Positions 27,701 to 36,406 of a stretch of 64,000 nucleotides of DNA are shown piece by piece. This DNA comes from Desulfobacter latus (lineage in GTDB: Bacteria; Desulfobacterota; Desulfobacteria; Desulfobacterales; Desulfobacteraceae). Under the pieces are notes generated by a model. The model saw only the letters and a program-made list of their open reading frames with translations, ran no database searches and was not told the DNA's origin. The translations under genes were made by a program, and so were the position numbers. How positions within the stretch are numbered: the first letter of the stretch is position 1; every line of letters starts with the position of its first letter. The stretch is taken from positions 62,001-126,000 of the forward strand of contig NZ_JACADJ010000002.1 of NCBI RefSeq assembly GCF_013389365.1, given 5' to 3'.

Positions 27701-29332
27701 TCAGAGCGATAGTACCTTCCGGCAGGCAAAGGAAAAATCTTCTGGATAGCATCCACCGATAAAACGCATCTGGGCTTCGGAAAAGGTGCCCGGCGCATAG
27801 GGCAGCCGTGGGACAAACGAATACACAAGGTGCTGTCCCGTGACCGGGCTGTTAAACCGGCCTGAAAATTCTACGCTTGTGACCATCTGTGCGCCTAATG
27901 TTTCCAGGGTCTGGATGGCGATGTGGATGCCGGTGTCCAGGGCATTACGGGTTGCGGTATCGGCACAAAGCACATGGGGGCAGGGGGCTTTGGTCATCAG
28001 CATCAGCTCCCATTCACTCACCTGGGCCTTGGGAGCAAAAAGCATGACCTTGTCATTTTCCCATACCACCAGGTCGTTGGGGCCGTCCGGGTTCATGTCC
28101 GTTCGCCGGTTGTTTCGAATGGCCTTGATAAAGGCGGTGAAAAAATCTGCGTTGTGGGCGGCTTTGTAATCCTGGATAAAGTCAGCCACAAGATCTCCAC
28201 AGGCAAAGCAGGCATATGGCTTGCCGTCACTGTCCGGGACACGTTCCGGAATCATGGCGTTTTGCTGGTGGATCATCTGGTGAGAGGCATGCAGCCGGTG
28301 TCCGGACTGGGCAAACCCGAATCCGAAATTCCATCCCCATAACGCCCCGGTGAAAACGGGCGCATCTTTGTCCAGTGGGCTGTGATCAGCCGATGCCGGG
28401 GCTTCCGTGATCTTCATGCGCAGTGACTCAAGTTCATCAGAGGATAAAGACCGGCCTGTTGCCGGCAACGTCACACCAAGCATCCGGGCAACGCGTACAT
28501 AGATGCGCTGGTAATACAGATGCCGGATACCTGTCATATCAGACGGGGTCAGGTCATTGGCCCGGTAGCGGATCCGGTCATTGGCCATGTTGTCGGCATA
28601 ATGGCCCCAGGGAATATATGAGTTGGCCCGCATATATTCAAACACATGGGTATTGTCCAGGCTTTCTCCCACAATGGGGCTGTTCCCCTGGATGCCGGGT
28701 TTGAGGACCATTACTTCTTTATAGGCATCGGGCAGGGCCGGGTTGTTGCCAAGCACATCATAAAGATCATGGTCGTGGATGACCGGGAAGATTCTGCCTT
28801 GATCGTTTTTTTCAAAGGCAACACCCGTGGGGGGCTGGTCTTCTCCCTTATCATACACAAAGTCGCAGGCAAGACCGGCAAGGGCACAAAGATCCGCCGG
28901 GTCCGTAGATGCCTGGGCCAGGGCCAGTTTCAGGGGGCGGGGAAGCCGTGCCGGCAGTTCGGTCACAGACGCTTGCGGCACCCCCTTGTCCTTTTGCCAT
29001 TGTTCCAGGCAAGTGGTGAAGGAGCAGTCCGGCCGGGGGGGAAGCTTTATGGTATCAGGACGCTCTGCCTTGCGGTCCGCCCAGGCTGAATTGATAAAGG
29101 TGCTTCCCCGGAATGGAAACGCATTGGCGATTTCATAAATTCGATCCGCTGCGTCTGTCCGGATCTGGCCCTGGGGAAAATTGGTCGAATTTTCCACAGG
29201 CCCGCCGTCAGGAAGGCGGCCAAGCATATCTTTAATGGTCTTGTGCCTGAAATTATCCACAGTAAATTCAGGCGCATGGATTCCCACCACAAACCGCCCT
29301 TGGGGGCTGACGCAGGTCCTGGGCGCTTTCAT
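27701..29332 (-). CDS. Unrecognised 543-aa protein, possible GalT/HIT-like fold
   Basis: 543 aa, soluble, no signal peptide or membrane helix. I do not recognise a named family. RLHASHQMIHQQN is rich in histidines in the manner of HIT/GalT phosphate-transfer sites. The C-terminal VPRLPYAPGTFSEAQMRF, GGCYPED and ACRK resemble the end of galactose-1-phosphate uridylyltransferases (PR, EAQ, PE and R positions). Internal cysteines (CLEQW, CALAGLAC, CFACGD) could bind metal. It lies 48 nt before the sensor kinase gene on the same strand. Nucleotidyl- or phosphoryl-transfer is only an inference. Confidence 0.5.
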   Translation of the reverse strand: MKAPRTCVSPQGRFVVGIHAPEFTVDNFRHKTIKDMLGRLPDGGPVENSTNFPQGQIRTDAADRIYEIANAFPFRGSTFINSAWADRKAERPDTIKLPPRPDCSFTTCLEQWQKDKGVPQASVTELPARLPRPLKLALAQASTDPADLCALAGLACDFVYDKGEDQPPTGVAFEKNDQGRIFPVIHDHDLYDVLGNNPALPDAYKEVMVLKPGIQGNSPIVGESLDNTHVFEYMRANSYIPWGHYADNMANDRIRYRANDLTPSDMTGIRHLYYQRIYVRVARMLGVTLPATGRSLSSDELESLRMKITEAPASADHSPLDKDAPVFTGALWGWNFGFGFAQSGHRLHASHQMIHQQNAMIPERVPDSDGKPYACFACGDLVADFIQDYKAAHNADFFTAFIKAIRNNRRTDMNPDGPNDLVVWENDKVMLFAPKAQVSEWELMLMTKAPCPHVLCADTATRNALDTGIHIAIQTLETLGAQMVTSVEFSGRFNSPVTGQHLVYSFVPRLPYAPGTFSEAQMRFIGGCYPEDFSFACRKVLSL

Positions 29333-29792
29333 ATTTTCTCCTTTTAAAAGGGCGCTGTTCGGCCGGTTCGGTTAAATTGATCTGACTTTATGAATATGGG
29401 TGGGAATTGTCAATGCCTGTTCCTGAACTGCAGTGCTGACGCATCATTTTTTATACCGATCATTGAAATATCCGGCTTGATTCTATTCTTGACCATTTTT
29501 CGTAGGGGCAATCCCTCTGTGGTTGCCCTCGTTAGGGCAGACACGGTGGTCTGCCCCTACAATTAGCTGACGATTCATCGTTAAGAATCTAAATTCATTT
29601 GATTTTTGCGTATTTCAAGAGTAATGTTGCCTCCTGGAAGATGTCAAAAAGACCAGAATTGGAGGGCTTATCTTGCATAATTCTATGTCGAGTGGTGAAA
29701 AATTTGCTGTAATCTCACCCAATTTCTCATTCATGGCTGAATATGATGAAGCCCGAAAAAATAACAAGAAGTCGAAAAACAAAGGCTGTCTC
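29333..29792. other. 460-bp gap with a GC-rich dispersed repeat
   Basis: It contains repeat 29501-29560 and little else recognisable. An open frame runs from 29673 into the next gene, but those 40 extra codons have weak start signals and are not counted as coding here. Confidence 0.5.
29501..29560. repeat. GTAGGGGC...GCCCCTAC inverted repeat element
   Basis: CGTAGGGGCAATCCCTCTG at the left and GGTCTGCCCCTAC at the right form the outer stem, with GGTTGCCCTCGTTAGGGCAG between. This is the GTAGGGGCGACC-type intergenic repeat found in many anaerobes and cyanobacteria. Confidence 0.6.
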
Positions 29793-30080
29793 ATGACAAA
29801 AAAAGCGCAATTGAAAATAGACGGGTTGCTCAAACTGGAAAAAGTGGGTGACTATCTCAATCTGGTGGGCAAAACAGTCAAACTGGTATTCAAGGAAAAA
29901 GATGCCGCACTGAATACCAAGTCGTTTTTAAAAGCGGATGTTGCCGGTTTGTCGGAAACAGGAACCCATCTGGTATTAAAAAATGTCAAGGCAAGGAAAT
30001 ACATTTTCTTTTCAACCCAGATCGAAAAACGCATTGTCCCCATAAACAATATCTCGATAATCCAAATTCTGGGTGAATAA
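29793..30080 (+). CDS. Small basic protein, possible Sm-like beta barrel
   Basis: 95 aa from the ATG at 29793, which has AAAGG 7 nt upstream. No named family is recognised. The pattern LVGKTVKLVF, then a turn, VLKNVKARKYIFF, then KRIVPINNISIIQIL resembles the Sm1/Sm2 strand order of LSm/Hfq-type proteins, where a final hydrophobic strand follows a basic-polar turn. The protein is Lys-rich. The Sm assignment is speculative. It could also start at 29673 (135 aa). Confidence 0.55.
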   Translation: MTKKAQLKIDGLLKLEKVGDYLNLVGKTVKLVFKEKDAALNTKSFLKADVAGLSETGTHLVLKNVKARKYIFFSTQIEKRIVPINNISIIQILGE

Positions 30081-30084
30081 GTTC

Positions 30085-30118
30085 ATGGAATTTCCAGCAC
30101 CCAGCACCCAGCACCCAT
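30085..30118 (+). repeat. Repeat family A, copy 2 (left half only)
   Basis: ATGGAATTTCCAGCACCC followed by two more AGCACCC units, then unrelated AT-rich DNA. The right arm present in other copies is missing. It lies just left of the HD-GYP gene. Confidence 0.75.
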
Positions 30119-30238
30119 ATTCATCTGCTATTAAAGGCTGTTTTGAAATGGGTCGGGGCGAGAGCATAAATACCATTATACAACCGCTACCGTAATAATA
30201 AAAAGACAATTTGTAAGTTACTGCAAAAGGAATAGCGA

Positions 30239-31465
30239 ATGGATTTAAAAACAGAGTATTTTGACGATGGCAGCTCCTTTTATCCTATCGACCCGCTAAT
30301 GCTTAATCCTGAATATTTAGAAGAATTTGCTATCTTTGAAAGATATCCGAAAAAAGATAATCTTTATCGATTCCGATGCCTAATCATGGATTTTGATTCA
30401 ACACCGATTGAAACGGTTATCAAGTTACTAAAATCCTGGAAGGTTGTTTATATTCACAAGAAACACCTGACATCATATGAAGCGCACATCAAAGAAAATC
30501 TTGGTTATATACTCATGCTCGACAAGTTGGAAACAAAAAAGAAAACAAAAGTCTTTACTCAAGTTAGCACCAATGTGATAAAAGACGTGTTTGATTCCCA
30601 TTACAATGATTCTGTTATTAGTCCCAAAGCTATTGAAAAAGTTGAAAAGCTTGTTTCTCAGGTGATCGACTTTATTTCTGATTCAAACTCTCTTGAATGT
30701 CTTGCAGAACTGATCGGGCATGATTATAACACCCATGTGCATTCAATTAAAGTCGGTTGGATTCTTGCAGCATTCATTAACGCCAACAAAGATCTGTTTA
30801 AAGCATCTTATGATCTTGATTTAAAGAGTTTGCTGATAAAAGCAACCGTTGCAGGTTTTATGCATGATATCGGTAAGATAAAAATCCCGGAGAATATTCT
30901 CAACAAAAGGGGAAAACTGGATAACCTTGAATATATAACTGTTCAGTCCCATACATCTTATTCGCTAAGTCTTTTATTTGAGAGCGGGTTGCCTAAATTT
31001 GCCATGCAGGCGATTTTATACCATCATGAAAGTGAAGATGGCAGCGGTTATCCTTGTGGATTAAAAGGAGATCAGATTCCATTAATTGCAAAAGCGATTC
31101 ATATCATAGATGTGTTCGAAGCTCTTACTGCCGAACGACCTTATAAAAAGGCGAAAACTCCTTTTGAAGCCTTGAGAATTATGATGGGTGAGAATCCCCA
31201 GGTTGAAGTGCTTAATAAGTTTGAACAAGAGGCTCGACAGAATAAAAAAGCGCCAATTGAAGCAATCGTAAGAAATGAGCGTGACGTAAAAATACAAAGA
31301 CTCAAAGAACGGATGATGCTGGAAGAGGAAGCAAAAAAAAGAGTCGAGGTAAGGCTGAAGTTAAGAGATCGGGGCATGGCGCATTGTTTTGACAAAGAGC
31401 TGATGAAAAGATTCATCATAACAATTAACGAATCAAAAAGTTTTAACCTTTCAGAGCTTATTTAA
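30239..31465 (+). CDS. HD-GYP domain phosphodiesterase
   Basis: 408 aa. An N-terminal region of about 130 residues like DUF3391 (FYPIDPLMLNPEYLEEF) is followed by the HD-GYP domain with HDIGKIKIPENIL and the signature HHESEDGSGYPCGLKG. HD-GYP enzymes degrade cyclic di-GMP. The start is ATG at 30239 with AAAGGAAT upstream. The gene is markedly AT-rich compared with its neighbours, and half-copies of repeats A and B lie on its two sides, which points to acquisition by insertion. It is probably cytoplasmic, with no membrane helix. Confidence 0.9.
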   Translation: MDLKTEYFDDGSSFYPIDPLMLNPEYLEEFAIFERYPKKDNLYRFRCLIMDFDSTPIETVIKLLKSWKVVYIHKKHLTSYEAHIKENLGYILMLDKLETKKKTKVFTQVSTNVIKDVFDSHYNDSVISPKAIEKVEKLVSQVIDFISDSNSLECLAELIGHDYNTHVHSIKVGWILAAFINANKDLFKASYDLDLKSLLIKATVAGFMHDIGKIKIPENILNKRGKLDNLEYITVQSHTSYSLSLLFESGLPKFAMQAILYHHESEDGSGYPCGLKGDQIPLIAKAIHIIDVFEALTAERPYKKAKTPFEALRIMMGENPQVEVLNKFEQEARQNKKAPIEAIVRNERDVKIQRLKERMMLEEEAKKRVEVRLKLRDRGMAHCFDKELMKRFIITINESKSFNLSELI

Positions 31466-31504
31466 AGAGGCGCTACACTTCACCAGAGGAATTGACGTTC
31501 CTAT

Positions 31505-31556
31505 CAGGCGGGACGCCTGCGCTCCCAGGTTAAGTTATTTCGGTCTCATTCCTTAG
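31505..31556 (+). repeat. Repeat family B, copy 2 (right half only)
   Basis: CAGGCGGGACGCCTGCGCTC, CCAGGTTAAGTTATTTCGG and TCTCATTCCTTAG match the right half of the copy at 24868-24912 with few differences. The left half of the GC-rich stem is missing. On the minus strand it would read RNETE and a stop, like the thioesterase tail. Confidence 0.75.
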
Positions 31557-31581
31557 ATAGGTGATTCCCTGAATTTATTTT

Positions 31582-32547
31582 TTAGAGACTAAACCTGTCC
31601 TCAATAGATTGAATTGCATCTGCTGCCGCATCCTTAAGATCTTCGTGGGACAGCGCCGCCTGATGGGCGGCGATCCAGTCCCGGGTATCAGGGGTGCCGA
31701 TTTCTCCCAGTGCGTATAAAATGTCACCCTGGACAGGAACATCTTTGGTGCTGAATGCCTCAATTAAAATTTTTTCCAGCTCAGCACACAGGGCCGGCGC
31801 CTCTTCGGCCAGGGCTTCCACCACCACCATGGCCCCTAAACGCACAGACCAGGTGTCGTGAAGAAGCAGTCCGGAAAATCCTTTGAACAACCGGTCGGCC
31901 GCGAGCATCTGTCCGGTGATCCACTCTGCCCGGCCATCCTCCAGTATGGTTTTCAGGGCCATTGTATCCAGATCCATGCTCTCCTTGTTGACGATCATGT
32001 CCAGAATTTCTTCTTCCGTCACAGCCCCGGTCCACCGGGCGGCATCATCATCCAGAATCAGGCAGGGGGCGGACATGACCTTATCTTTCTGGGCTTTTTC
32101 AGGGAACAGGGAACCGTCAATGATGTGAAGGTGAATGTTTTCACAGGCACCTGCAAGGGGGATGAGCCGCTCAACCATTCCCGGGCAGTGGGGGCATTGC
32201 AGGGCAATATACAGGGTCAGCCGGCAGGGCGCTTCGATATTATCCAATGTTTTTTGAATACCATCACCCGGATTCGGTTTGTCAAGAGCGTTCAGGCCTT
32301 TTAAAAAAGGTGACAGTTCACGTTCCAGGGGCAGGGCGGAATATAGAATATTTTTTTTCAGGAAAAAGCCGGGCAGATCCGCAGGTCTATTGCTGGGCGT
32401 CCAGGATATGGAATCCGAGATCTCCTGCCATTGGCGAGCAAACGCCTTGAAGGTTTTTTGCTCGGGATGTTCTGTGTCTGCAATGCCTAAGGTTGGGCGT
32501 CCCAAAGGCGTCCATGCCTTGATTTGTTCTTTTGTCGTGTTGTCCAT
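31582..32547 (-). CDS. Thioredoxin-fold protein with CPHC site and HEAT-like repeats
   Basis: 321 aa. Residues about 1-90 resemble a redox-inactive thioredoxin fold. A second thioredoxin fold contains YIALQCPHCPGMV with a CPHC dithiol, as in PDO or AhpF N-terminal modules. The last 100 residues form HEAT-like helical repeats (VRLGAMVVVEALAEE, DILYALGEIGTPDTRDW). The pairing of a PDO-like redox unit with HEAT repeats is uncommon and suggests a protein-bound disulfide role. It diverges from the EndoQ-helicase gene. It is cytoplasmic, without a signal peptide. Confidence 0.75.
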   Translation of the reverse strand: MDNTTKEQIKAWTPLGRPTLGIADTEHPEQKTFKAFARQWQEISDSISWTPSNRPADLPGFFLKKNILYSALPLERELSPFLKGLNALDKPNPGDGIQKTLDNIEAPCRLTLYIALQCPHCPGMVERLIPLAGACENIHLHIIDGSLFPEKAQKDKVMSAPCLILDDDAARWTGAVTEEEILDMIVNKESMDLDTMALKTILEDGRAEWITGQMLAADRLFKGFSGLLLHDTWSVRLGAMVVVEALAEEAPALCAELEKILIEAFSTKDVPVQGDILYALGEIGTPDTRDWIAAHQAALSHEDLKDAAADAIQSIEDRFSL

Positions 32548-32676
32548 AATTGTCCTCCAGTTGGCTTGGGTGGGTTACCGGTCTCGTTTGATACTTATCA
32601 GAATTCAGGTTTTAAATTAAGGGCAAATCATGTACATAATAACCTGACATTAAATAATTATCCACGGACAAGTTTC

Positions 32677-35600
32677 ATGAGATTTATAGCAGATTTGCAC
32701 ATCCATTCAAAATATTCCCGGGCCACAGCCAAAAATCTGGATCTGGAACATATCTACCACACGGCCCAGGTGAAAGGCATTACCCTGGTGGGCACAGGGG
32801 ATTTTACCCATCCTGCCTGGATCCGGGAGATAGAGACAAAGCTTGAGCCTGCCGAACCCGGGCTGTTTGCATTGAAAGATGAAATTGCAAGACAGATTGA
32901 CGCCGATGTACCGGCTTCGTGCAAAGGGCCTGTGCGTTTTATCCTTCAGTCTGAGATTTCCAATATATATAAAAAGGACGCAAGGGTCCGCAAAAACCAT
33001 AACCTGATCTATATGCCGGATCTGGATACAGTAAAAAAATTCAATGCCCGCCTGGATGCCATCGGCAACATCAAATCCGACGGCCGGCCCATTCTGGGGC
33101 TGGATGCCAGGGATCTGCTGGAGATCATGCTGGAAACATCCGACCAGGGTTTTTTCATCCCGGCCCATATCTGGACCCCGTGGTTTTCCATGTTCGGGTC
33201 CAAGTCCGGGTTTGATACCATTGAGGAATGCTTTGGTGATTTAAGTTCCCATATTTTTGCCTGTGAGACCGGCCTGTCATCAGACCCGCCCATGAACTGG
33301 CGGGTGAAAGATCTGGACAGGGTCCGGCTGATATCCAATTCCGATGCCCATTCCCCAAAATTTATGGGCCGCAATGCGTCGGTGTTTGATACGGATCTAA
33401 CCTTTGATGCGGTGCGACGTGCCCTTGAAACCCATGATCTGAACGCCTACAAAGGCACCCTGGATATGTATCCCCACCAGGGAAAATACCACTATGACGG
33501 CCATCGCAAATGCGGGGTATGTCTCAATCCCGATGAGACTGCGGCGCTGGGTGGGATTTGTCCTGAATGCGGGAAACCCCTGACCCTGGGGGTCCTTTAC
33601 CGGGTTCGGGAGTTGGCCGACAGACCTGAGGGGTTTAAACCAGAAAACCGGCATCCCTATTCCTATGTGGTGCCCCTGGCTGATATTTTATCCCAGATTT
33701 TGGGGGTGGGTCCCAATACCAAAAAGGTCAAAACCCATTATGATAAGGCTGTCAATGCCCTGGGGCCGGAACTTGCCATTCTCACAGAGCTTTCGCTTGA
33801 AATCATTGAACGTGCTGGTGTGCCCTTACTGGCCCGGGCCATACAAAAGGTGAGAGACGGGGATATTCACATTGATCCCGGGTATGACGGTGAGTATGGA
33901 CAGGTCAATATTTTTACCCGGGAGGAAAAAGCGCATCTCCAGGGCGAAGAAAGCTTGTTTGGCGCGCCTTTGCCCCGTAAAAAAGCCCCAAAAACAAGTG
34001 ACGGCGCACAGCGTTCCCGCCCAAAGCCCCAAAGCAAAGATGCAGCATCGCCTTCAACTGAAAAAGAAAAGACCGTGCCCCCGGTTGTTCCCGGACATAT
34101 CCTGGACGGGCTGAACCCGGAGCAGGGCAGGGCGGTTAAATCCCCATCAAGGGCCGTGGTGATCCAGGCAGGACCGGGCACGGGAAAAACCCGTACCCTT
34201 ACGGCCAGAATCGCCTGGCTGCTTCGGGAAAACAAGGCAGCGCCTGAAAATATCCTGGCGTTGACCTTTACCAATAAGGCGGCCGGCGAACTTGCCGACC
34301 GGATTGAATCCTTTATTCCCCAGGGCGGTCAGCTTGTTACGGCGGCCACATTTCACGGCTTTTGCCTTCAAATGCTTAAGCGTTATTCAGATTTCAAGCG
34401 CGGGCTTATGGAAGACGATCTGCGTCTGGAGGTGCTGGCACGGGCTGCCAAAGCAGTGACGGGCGAAAAAAAGGTACCCAAAAGAATCGTGTCAAAACTG
34501 GATGCCTGGATCAGCCGCCAAAAGCAGCAATTAAAGGAACCTGGTGATGAACGTCAGGGGGACGCAACAGATAACGCCATTGAAGATTTTGATCCGATAT
34601 GGCCCGAGGTGTACGAAGCCTATGACCGGACTCTTCAGGAACGCGGTCTGGCGGATTTTGAAGATTTGATTTTCATCTGCTTCAGGCTTTTTTCCCAGGA
34701 TGCGGGCCTGCTGGAACAGGTGCGAGAACAGTATAAATTTATTTTTGTGGATGAGTACCAGGACCTGAACCTGGGCCAGTATCGGCTGGTGAGACTTCTT
34801 GCAGAAAACAGTCACATTTTTGTAATTGGGGACCCCGATCAGTCCATCTACGGGTTCAGAGGCTCGGACAGCCGGTTTTTCAACCGGTTTGAACAGGATT
34901 TTCCCGGATGTGAAAAGATCCGCCTGCGTCAAAATTACCGATCCACTCAAACCATCCTGGACGCCTCTTTTCAAGTCATTTGTACCGGCGATGAGGTGAA
35001 AAATGAGGCACATAAAATTTATGCAAGCGTTGACGGCAAACAAAAAATTTCGATTAATGAAACGGCCGGCGAAAGCGCCGAAGCGGTTGCCGTGGGAAAA
35101 ATCATTGAAAAAGGTGTCGGGGGACTCTCTTTTCTGTCCATGGATAAGGGTACGGGTCCGGATTCCGGGGGGGACAGGGAATATGCCTTTTCCGATTTTG
35201 CCGTTCTCTACCGCACCCGGCAGCAGGCTCTGGCCTTTGTCAAGGCTTTTGAGAAGGCCGGCATTCCTTTTCAGACCGCAGATCGGGAGCACTGGATCCA
35301 CATGGCAGGCATAAAAGATCTGTTAGCCCTGGTGCGGATTTTTCTTAACCGTGGCAGTGACGCAGACCGACAGCAGTTTGCGCAGTTTTTACCCGGGATT
35401 GAGGCGCTTTCAGACCCCGTGGACACGTCCGCGCTGCTTGGTACCTTGGGTGGCTGGCTCGATATCGCGGCCCTGGGCCAAACCGATGAGAAACTGGCAG
35501 CCGCATGGCAGCGGCTCAACACGCTGGCAGACCGGTATCCCTCTCCTTGTGATCTTCTGGACGCCTTAAGGCTGGATCAGGACCCTGATTTTCTGGACAA

Positions 35601-35946
35601 ACGGGTTGAAAAGGTCTCCTTGATGACCATACATGCGGCCAAAGGTCTTGAGTTTCCAGTGGTTTTTCTTACAGGGTGCGAGAACGGCATGATCCCCTTT
35701 GCCCGGGACGGAAAAAGCGTGGAAGATCCGGATGAAGAACGCCGCCTTTTTTATGTGGCCATGACCCGGGCAAAGGAGATGCTCTATTTGACATATGCAC
35801 GAAAAAGACGCATATTCGGCCGGGAGCAGCAAAGAATCCGGTCCTGTTTTGTTGATGATATTGAAACGGAACTGGCCCGGTATAAAAAGGCAAAAAAGCG
35901 GGTTAAAAAACAAAAATCCAGGGATATTCAACTGGAATTATTTTAA
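32677..35946 (+). CDS. Endonuclease Q-like PHP module fused to a UvrD/Rep-type helicase
   Basis: About 1089 aa. The N-terminal half (1-430) has the PHP metal motif ADLHIHSKYSRATAK, GDFTHP, HIWTPWFSMFG, NSDAHSP, and a Zn ribbon CGVCLN/CPECG, all as in endonuclease Q, which nicks 5' of deaminated bases. The C-terminal half is a full SF1A helicase: Walker A AGPGTGKTRTL, motif II FVDEYQDL, motif III GDPDQSIYGFRG, motif IV LRQNYRST, motif V TIHAAKGLEF and motif VI VAMTRAKEM. A linker rich in Lys, Pro and Ser joins them. It is presumably a one-piece base-deamination repair enzyme (nick then unwind). The start is 32677, with weak ribosome signals. Confidence 0.93.
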   Translation: MRFIADLHIHSKYSRATAKNLDLEHIYHTAQVKGITLVGTGDFTHPAWIREIETKLEPAEPGLFALKDEIARQIDADVPASCKGPVRFILQSEISNIYKKDARVRKNHNLIYMPDLDTVKKFNARLDAIGNIKSDGRPILGLDARDLLEIMLETSDQGFFIPAHIWTPWFSMFGSKSGFDTIEECFGDLSSHIFACETGLSSDPPMNWRVKDLDRVRLISNSDAHSPKFMGRNASVFDTDLTFDAVRRALETHDLNAYKGTLDMYPHQGKYHYDGHRKCGVCLNPDETAALGGICPECGKPLTLGVLYRVRELADRPEGFKPENRHPYSYVVPLADILSQILGVGPNTKKVKTHYDKAVNALGPELAILTELSLEIIERAGVPLLARAIQKVRDGDIHIDPGYDGEYGQVNIFTREEKAHLQGEESLFGAPLPRKKAPKTSDGAQRSRPKPQSKDAASPSTEKEKTVPPVVPGHILDGLNPEQGRAVKSPSRAVVIQAGPGTGKTRTLTARIAWLLRENKAAPENILALTFTNKAAGELADRIESFIPQGGQLVTAATFHGFCLQMLKRYSDFKRGLMEDDLRLEVLARAAKAVTGEKKVPKRIVSKLDAWISRQKQQLKEPGDERQGDATDNAIEDFDPIWPEVYEAYDRTLQERGLADFEDLIFICFRLFSQDAGLLEQVREQYKFIFVDEYQDLNLGQYRLVRLLAENSHIFVIGDPDQSIYGFRGSDSRFFNRFEQDFPGCEKIRLRQNYRSTQTILDASFQVICTGDEVKNEAHKIYASVDGKQKISINETAGESAEAVAVGKIIEKGVGGLSFLSMDKGTGPDSGGDREYAFSDFAVLYRTRQQALAFVKAFEKAGIPFQTADREHWIHMAGIKDLLALVRIFLNRGSDADRQQFAQFLPGIEALSDPVDTSALLGTLGGWLDIAALGQTDEKLAAAWQRLNTLADRYPSPCDLLDALRLDQDPDFLDKRVEKVSLMTIHAAKGLEFPVVFLTGCENGMIPFARDGKSVEDPDEERRLFYVAMTRAKEMLYLTYARKRRIFGREQQRIRSCFVDDIETELARYKKAKKRVKKQKSRDIQLELF

Positions 35947-36012
35947 ATTTTTCCCAAAACATGTGATAACAATCACTCGATCATCGAGAATCAGCAAAGC
36001 AAAAATTTGAAA

Positions 36013-36399
36013 ATGGAACCGACACCTTATAAAAAAATAGAATTCAACCATGGCCACTGCCTTGAAATTTTTGACGATTCAAGAAAAATCGGGGCAGATG
36101 CCTGGGTCGTGATTATGACCGCGACAATGAAGATTCCTGTGGAAGCGTCATTGTTCGCATCTGAGCCGTTGTCTGATAGTAAATTTAATGATATTTTGGA
36201 TACATTAGGATCTCCCATTGAATATCGTTACCGGCTGGAACGCAACATGATCATGGATCATGAAAAGGATGCCGTGCTGGAAAATCTGGTAAATGCATTT
36301 CTTGAAAATACCGGTCGATACGTGGCCAACCCTAAATTTCCGGAGAAACTTGCATTAAAAGCGTACAGGGATCGGGTTGAAAAGGGCAAAAAGAAATAG
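36013..36399 (+). CDS. Conserved-looking hypothetical protein
   Basis: About 128 aa; no family recognised. It contains hydrophobic beta-strand stretches (DAWVVIMTATMKIPVE) and a helical tail, and looks soluble. It lies between the helicase gene and a lytic transglycosylase gene whose ATG begins 8 nt after its stop. The ATG at 36013 or a TTG at 36007 could start it; ribosome signals are weak. Codon use matches the neighbours, so it is likely real. Confidence 0.6.
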   Translation: MEPTPYKKIEFNHGHCLEIFDDSRKIGADAWVVIMTATMKIPVEASLFASEPLSDSKFNDILDTLGSPIEYRYRLERNMIMDHEKDAVLENLVNAFLENTGRYVANPKFPEKLALKAYRDRVEKGKKK

Positions 36400-36406
36400 G
36401 AAGATA

